Assembly (NCBI GenBank): GCA_019247495.1
Contig: JAFAOU010000143.1
Coordinates: forward strand, 1 to 50,413
Source of the DNA: Acidobacteriota bacterium
GTDB taxonomy: Bacteria > Acidobacteriota > Thermoanaerobaculia > Gp7-AA8
Reading direction: 5' to 3'
Length of the DNA stretch: 50,413 nucleotides
Of this stretch, positions 49,600-50,413 are shown piece after piece. The notes below the pieces were generated by a model that was not told the origin of the DNA, did not search any database, and worked only from the letters and a program-made list of their open reading frames with translations. Every line of letters starts with the position of its first letter. The stretch's first letter is position 1. The translations under genes and the position numbers were made by a program.

Positions 49600-49938
49600 T
49601 CAGTCGCTGACGATCTCGTTCAAGCCTTCGACCAGCCGCTGCAACTCTTCGTTAGAAAGGCGGCCGAGCTTCCTGCCAAGCCTTTCAACGGATAGCGTCC
49701 GAATCTGACCGATCTTTATCCACGAACGCTTCGGCAACTTCACACTGGTCACTTCGAGCGTCAATGGGAAACCAGCGCGAGGCTCCTGACTTGTGAGAAT
49801 GAGCGCGATCACCGTACCGGATCGCTCATTGAATACATCCTGACTGATTACGACGACCGGCCTAACGCCTGCTTGCTCGCTCCCGACGACGGGATTCAGC
49901 TCAGCCCAGACGATGTCGCCTCTCAGTAGTCGGGCCAC
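49600..49938 (-). CDS. mazF: MazF/PemK-type endoribonuclease toxin
   Basis: 112 residues. MARLLRGDIVWAELNPVVGSEQAGVRPVVVIS has the MazF N-terminus with the GSEQ..RPVVV region of the active site, and SWIKIGQIRTLSVERL is the C-terminal landmark. MazF toxins cut mRNA (some tRNA) at short sequences when free of antitoxin. It follows the antitoxin with a 16-base overlap. The last about 20 residues (NEELQRLVEGLNEIVSD) are helical. Confidence 0.93.
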   Translation of the reverse strand: MARLLRGDIVWAELNPVVGSEQAGVRPVVVISQDVFNERSGTVIALILTSQEPRAGFPLTLEVTSVKLPKRSWIKIGQIRTLSVERLGRKLGRLSNEELQRLVEGLNEIVSD

Positions 49939-50162
49939 TCGCCTTCTCCCGCGTAGCCCTCGTTCGCAAGTCCCTGCTCCTCCGCGCGGTCAAGCTTTGC
50001 AGATTCAACCGCAAGCCTCGATCGTCGCATGCGTTCCAGCCGCTCCTTCACCGCGATCTCGAACGCCTGACTGCGATTCGGAAACACACCACGGGTCACC
50101 AAGCGATCGATCTCTGCGAGGGCATGTTCGTCAACAGTCACTGCGATCTTCGCGCGGCTCAT
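49923..50162 (-). CDS. Ribbon-helix-helix antitoxin of the MazF pair
   Basis: 79 residues. RAKIAVTVDEHALAEIDRLVTRGVFPNRSQAFEIAVKERLERM is an RHH (CopG/MazE9-like) DNA-binding domain. The acidic C-terminal tail (GYAGEGEWPDY) is the expected toxin-binding part. It should repress its own promoter, which contains a dyad overlapping the -10. Gene order antitoxin then toxin is typical. Confidence 0.9.
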   Translation of the reverse strand: MSRAKIAVTVDEHALAEIDRLVTRGVFPNRSQAFEIAVKERLERMRRSRLAVESAKLDRAEEQGLANEGYAGEGEWPDY

Positions 50163-50164
50163 GC

Positions 50165-50197
50165 GTATGATAATAGCTCATACCATTTGTGGATCAA
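50165..50197 (-). promoter_or_regulatory. Promoter and operator of the toxin-antitoxin pair
   Basis: On the minus strand: TTGATC (50197-50192), 16 bases, TATTAT (50175-50170). The dyad GTATGA-N7-TCATAC (50165-50183) covers the -10. The start codon at 50162 is about eight bases from the -10, so the mRNA would have no leader. Confidence 0.6.
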
Positions 50198-50209
50198 GCG
50201 GAGGAACGT

Positions 50210-50413
50210 ATGCCGTGTGATGCGAAGATGCTCGCGAAGAACGAGCTTTTTGAGCAACTCACCGAGGAAGATCGCGCACAACTGGCGCTTGTCGTGGACC
50301 GGCGCGAGCTGCCGGCGGGAACGACCCTCTTCCAGGCCGGCGAGCCCGGCGAATCGCTGTTCGTCGTCAGCAGCGGCGAGGTCGAGCTGTTCATCAAAGA
50401 CACGGCCGGGCAG
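50210..50413 (+). CDS. Cyclic nucleotide-binding domain protein (N-terminal part)
   Basis: 68 codons to the window edge from ATG 50210, with a GGAGG site. LFEQLTEEDRAQLALVVDRRELPAGTTLFQAGEPGESLFVVSSGEVELFI is the start of a Crp-type cNMP-binding beta-barrel. Later parts, including the phosphate cassette and any effector domain, are beyond the window, so it cannot be said whether it is a transcription factor or a sensor of another kind. Confidence 0.85.
   Translation, partial: MPCDAKMLAKNELFEQLTEEDRAQLALVVDRRELPAGTTLFQAGEPGESLFVVSSGEVELFIKDTAGQ

Overview
The window is high-GC bacterial chromosome (roughly 60-65 % G+C by eye), densely coded on both strands, with no rRNA, tRNA or phage region. 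Outer-membrane barrels, lipoproteins, a BlaI/BlaR1 pair whose sensor carries C-terminal repeats, DUF4388, DUF4214/Ig-like secreted proteins and very many extragenic palindromes suggest a Gram-negative of the Acidobacteriota type (perhaps Thermoanaerobaculia-like). That placement is inferred from gene families, not from a marker gene.

Layout. 1-7.5 kb: tail of a membrane protein, an EAL protein, a PlsC-like acyltransferase, DUF72, a PAS-GGDEF-EAL protein, a lipoprotein hydrolase and a DesK/DesR-like two-component system. 7.6-12.8 kb: exported amidohydrolase with a CIA30-like tail, GDP-mannose 4,6-dehydratase, UvrD/PcrA-type helicase. 12.8-17.7 kb: FKBP isomerase, then peptidase E, ClpS, ClpA and leucyl/phenylalanyl-tRNA-protein transferase, a compact N-degron proteolysis set. 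17.8-24.3 kb: a TIG-domain exported protein and a probable copper-handling cluster (Cys-rich exported proteins, barrels, a CusF-barrel fusion, a cupredoxin-like lipoprotein). 24.3-28.3 kb: Mrp ATPase, LOG protein, a broken GxxExxY gene, a PafA-like phosphatase. 28.35-29.9 kb: an IS110-family element. 30-39.8 kb: AlkD, SPOR, DUF4388, GlpX, RluA, AIM24-like, SIMPL, ferredoxin, CheY-like and small hypothetical genes. 39.8-43.3 kb: BlaI/BlaR1 with a repeat protein downstream. 43.4-49.5 kb: two exported proteins, one a 1653-residue metalloprotease-like giant. 49.6-50.4 kb: a MazF-type toxin-antitoxin pair and the start of a cNMP-binding protein.

The most unusual layer is repeats. Short palindromic elements have arms built from tandem 7- or 8-base units facing each other. 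I call them family A (CACAGAGA-type), B (ACGCGGAG-type), C (GGGACGA-type), D (GGGTGTC-type) and E (AGTAGATT-type). A, B and E sit mostly at gene 3' ends and several supply stop codons. C and D lie in frame inside conserved genes (helicase twice, clpA, blaR1). One family-B pair of arms brackets the GxxExxY gene, a PD-(D/E)XK-nuclease-like family, suggesting an autonomous version of the element. Larger mosaics of hairpins, about 200 bp, form a second class.

The IS110 element has split one of these mosaics. The empty site can be rebuilt from an intact copy at 33.3 kb. The element's own 3' non-coding region contains an 11-base match to the left target half and, about 30 bases on and in the opposite sense, a 7-base match to the right half. 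Both reach the insertion point. This is what a bridge/seeker RNA that steers the element to the genome's palindromes would look like.
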